From contig JBDZVA010000001.1 of the NCBI GenBank assembly GCA_040255465.1, forward strand, positions 1,116,001-1,180,000: 64,000 bases of DNA, read 5' to 3'. Positions within the stretch are counted from its first letter, which is position 1. The number at the start of each line of letters is the position of its first letter. Of this stretch, positions 62,146-64,000 are shown in pieces. The translations under genes and the position numbers were made by a program. This stretch comes from UBA5793 sp040255465. Its GTDB lineage: Bacteria; Planctomycetota; Phycisphaerae; Phycisphaerales; UBA5793. The notes beneath the pieces are model-generated. The model made no database searches. It worked only from the letters and a program-made list of their open reading frames with translations, and was not told the DNA's origin.

Positions 62146-62245
62146 AGGTGGAACCCTGCGTCCGGGTCCGGTCCGTGGGTCTCATTCCTCTCGTCAGATA
62201 TCATCCCTCCTCTGTCCGGCCGAACCCGAGAAACGAGGCCCTGCC

Positions 62246-62821
62246 ATGTCGCCGCAGCACGCGTCGATCAATCCCTTCATGCTTGTCCCGCCGGGGCCAG
62301 ATGTGCCCCACACTGTCAACGTCATCGTCGAGATCCCCAAGGGACGTCGGAGCAAGTTCGAACTCGACAAGACCACAGGCCTGCTCAAACTCGACCGGTA
62401 TCTCTATTCCTCCGCCCACTACCCCGGAGACTACGGCTTCATTCCCCAGACACTGGCCGAAGATCACGATCCCCTCGACATCCTCGTCATGGTGAACGAA
62501 CCGACGTTTTCGGGTTGCCTCATCGAGGCCCGGCCGCTGGGTCTGTTCCGCATGACCGACCGGGGTGACAACGATTTCAAGGTGCTGGCTGTTCCCGCGA
62601 CGGATCCCACGTTCGCCGAGTTTCGCGACTTGTGGCGCGTCCCAGCCCATTTCCTGCGCGAGGTGGAGCACTTCTTTGGAACCTACAAGCAGCTCGAAGA
62701 CTCCGGCGACGTCAAGACGCTCGGCTGGCACGACTCCGCTGCCGCACACGCCGAGATTCTGACGTCCATCGAGCGCTATGAGCGATCGACGACAGCCGTT
62801 CCCGCCAAGGCGCAGACCTGA
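62246..62821 (+). CDS. ppa: Inorganic pyrophosphatase (soluble, family I)
   Basis: 191 residues. Hydrolyses pyrophosphate to phosphate, pulling biosynthetic reactions forward. Signature EDHDPLDILV with the Mg-binding aspartates Asp73, Asp75 and Asp78; also EIPKGRRSKFELDK, YPGDYGFIPQT and the late DNDFKVLAV. About 15 residues longer than the E. coli enzyme. Weak GAGG-type ribosome site; TATCAT about 45 nt upstream may be its -10. Confidence 0.95.
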   Translation: MSPQHASINPFMLVPPGPDVPHTVNVIVEIPKGRRSKFELDKTTGLLKLDRYLYSSAHYPGDYGFIPQTLAEDHDPLDILVMVNEPTFSGCLIEARPLGLFRMTDRGDNDFKVLAVPATDPTFAEFRDLWRVPAHFLREVEHFFGTYKQLEDSGDVKTLGWHDSAAAHAEILTSIERYERSTTAVPAKAQT

Positions 62822-62857
62822 CCCAATCCTACATTGAGTCCTGAGGTGCAGAACACC

Positions 62858-64000
62858 ATGTCCCAACCGCAGTTCCATTGGGAACCCCAGCCAGAAGCAC
62901 AAGCCATCGTGCGCGAGGTCGTTGATCATCTGCTCGCTCGCTGTCCTCGCGCGGCTGAACTTTCGCGACGGATGCGCCAGGAGACAGCGACGCGCTTCAT
63001 TGACTGGATCGATTCGATTGAAGTTCCGGCCGCGGAAGATTGGGAGTCTCGACTGGGCCAGGTGGGGTTTGCCTGCCGCGAACTGGTCGGCTCGACGCGC
63101 GTGCTGGTTCACGAGGGCGGCGTGTTCCCCTCGTTTGTCGTGTCCGACACGACAGTTCATCGCGTCTTTATCAAGGTGGAGTCGGTCGCCGACTTTATGG
63201 CCGCATGGATGATTTCCAACGACTACGTCATCGAGGGCGAACCCTTCGCCGCCATGCGCCGTGCGCCGGTTTTTCACGGCGATGGAGCGGATCTCTGGGT
63301 GATCGAGCGGCACGGCTCGCGCAGCATTGTTGTGCCCCAGCCTCAGCCCCAGCGCAGCCTGCAAATGGTGCGGCATTACGAATCACTTCGCCGCCGCGAG
63401 CGCGACTGGCCCGAGGACGAGCGGGGCTTCGAACGCGTCAATCTACTGGTGGATGCCGCGATCGCCGATCTTGGCGTGGGCACGGCCTGCGACATCTTCT
63501 TCGCTGCCGAGCGCGAATACTGGGCCCGTCGCAATCGCGCCGCACGAATCCAGAAGAGCCGGCAGGATGCGCTCGGTCTCGGATGGGCGAACCACGATCA
63601 CCACACGTTTCGTTCTTCGCGGGCGCACTTTCGCAAGCTCGTGGCGCTCTTCGAGCGACTGGGCATGAAGCCGCGGGAGCGGTTCTATGCCGGCGCCGAG
63701 GCGGGCTGGGGCGCTCAGGTGCTTGAACAACCCGAGTGTGGCATTGTGGTCTTTGCCGATGTCGATCTGTCGCCCGAGGAGGTGACCGGCGATTTTGCGC
63801 ATGAGCCACTCGGCAAGCGGCAGGAGCTGGGTACGGTCGGCTTGTGGTGCGGCTTGCACGGCGAATCGGTATTGCAGGCGGGTATGCATCATCTCGAATG
63901 CCAGTTCGATCACGAAGCGCTCTGTGACCAGTTGCAGGCGGCGGGCGTCAATACCATGTCACCCTTCACCGACCTGCCGTACTTGCGGCAAGCCTTCTCC
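62858..64000 (+). CDS. Large protein of unknown function, N-terminal 381 residues (runs off the window)
   Basis: An ATG at 62858 with GAGG 14 nt upstream opens a frame with no stop to base 64000. Soluble, no signal peptide. It contains VIERHGSRSIVVPQPQPQ, RRERDWPEDERGFERVN, FAAEREYWARRNRAARIQKSRQD, and LGTVGLWCGLHGESVLQAGMHHLECQFDHEAL. The codon use matches its neighbours. I recognise no family. 36 nt after ppa, possibly co-transcribed. Confidence 0.7.
   Translation, partial: MSQPQFHWEPQPEAQAIVREVVDHLLARCPRAAELSRRMRQETATRFIDWIDSIEVPAAEDWESRLGQVGFACRELVGSTRVLVHEGGVFPSFVVSDTTVHRVFIKVESVADFMAAWMISNDYVIEGEPFAAMRRAPVFHGDGADLWVIERHGSRSIVVPQPQPQRSLQMVRHYESLRRRERDWPEDERGFERVNLLVDAAIADLGVGTACDIFFAAEREYWARRNRAARIQKSRQDALGLGWANHDHHTFRSSRAHFRKLVALFERLGMKPRERFYAGAEAGWGAQVLEQPECGIVVFADVDLSPEEVTGDFAHEPLGKRQELGTVGLWCGLHGESVLQAGMHHLECQFDHEALCDQLQAAGVNTMSPFTDLPYLRQAFS

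Noticed and set aside
1..64000. CRISPR arrays, insertion sequences, prophage or rRNA genes
   Set aside because: None seen: no spaced direct repeats other than the coding 66-bp units, no transposase, integrase or phage genes, no rRNA segments.

Overview
The window is G+C-rich, gene-dense bacterial DNA. It looks like Planctomycetota, most likely class Phycisphaerae. Support comes from several small membrane proteins with an N-terminal CxxCGYDL...CPECG zinc ribbon, two secreted proteins ending in a VP[ST]PGS-type PEP-CTERM-like sorting tail, a stand-alone GFTLVELM pseudopilin, and heavy c-type cytochrome content. The taxon is inferred from protein style; no marker gene was compared.

Layout. 1-6440: argS (partial), an M16-fold protein that has lost its zinc motif, an Ntn-type asparaginase-like hydrolase, and clpC with a strong terminator. 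6486-14055 (minus): six genes encoding a 12-motif, a 5-motif (lipoprotein) and a 4-motif multiheme cytochrome, a 680-residue outer-membrane barrel candidate and two NHL beta-propeller lipoproteins. Together they resemble a porin-cytochrome electron conduit. 14581-21133 (plus, divergent): a cytochrome c maturation operon, ccmE-ccmF-unknown-ccmA-ccmB-ccmC-ccmD-Cys-rich protein. Its CcmE carries CxxxY instead of the haem-binding HxxxY, and no ccmG or ccmH lies beside it. 21299-25838: SET-domain protein, nitrilase-GNAT fusion, tRNA-Ile, beta-class DNA methyltransferase, tRNA-Cys, DinB-fold protein. 26080-30409: three-gene 2-oxoacid:acceptor oxidoreductase whose first subunit fuses the gamma domain, a GltD-like NAD(P)H/FAD module and a 2[4Fe-4S] ferredoxin. 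30638-42798: secreted protein, duplicated ABC-2 permease, pseudopilin, cation/Ca antiporter, ECF sigma factor with membrane partner, proS, sulfotransferase, TolC-HlyD pair. 42941-54683: tandem PEP-CTERM-like paralogues, a run of zinc-ribbon and small membrane proteins, icd, two GNAT proteins, and a secreted repeat protein broken by a 100-N assembly gap. 54684-64000: glycosyltransferases with an asparagine synthase, MtfA-like peptidase, inorganic pyrophosphatase and an open unknown gene.

How the genes work together. The cytochrome cluster and the ccm operon are divergent from one 525-bp region: one makes many haem-binding apoproteins, the other attaches haem. This is the most interesting system in the window, a planctomycete candidate for electron transfer across the outer membrane served by a locally encoded, non-canonical System I.

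A second theme is regulatory. About a dozen genes have a TANNNT-like box 5-9 nt before the start codon and no Shine-Dalgarno sequence, as expected for leaderless mRNAs. Other genes, often inside operons or encoding secreted proteins, have good GGAGG-type sites.
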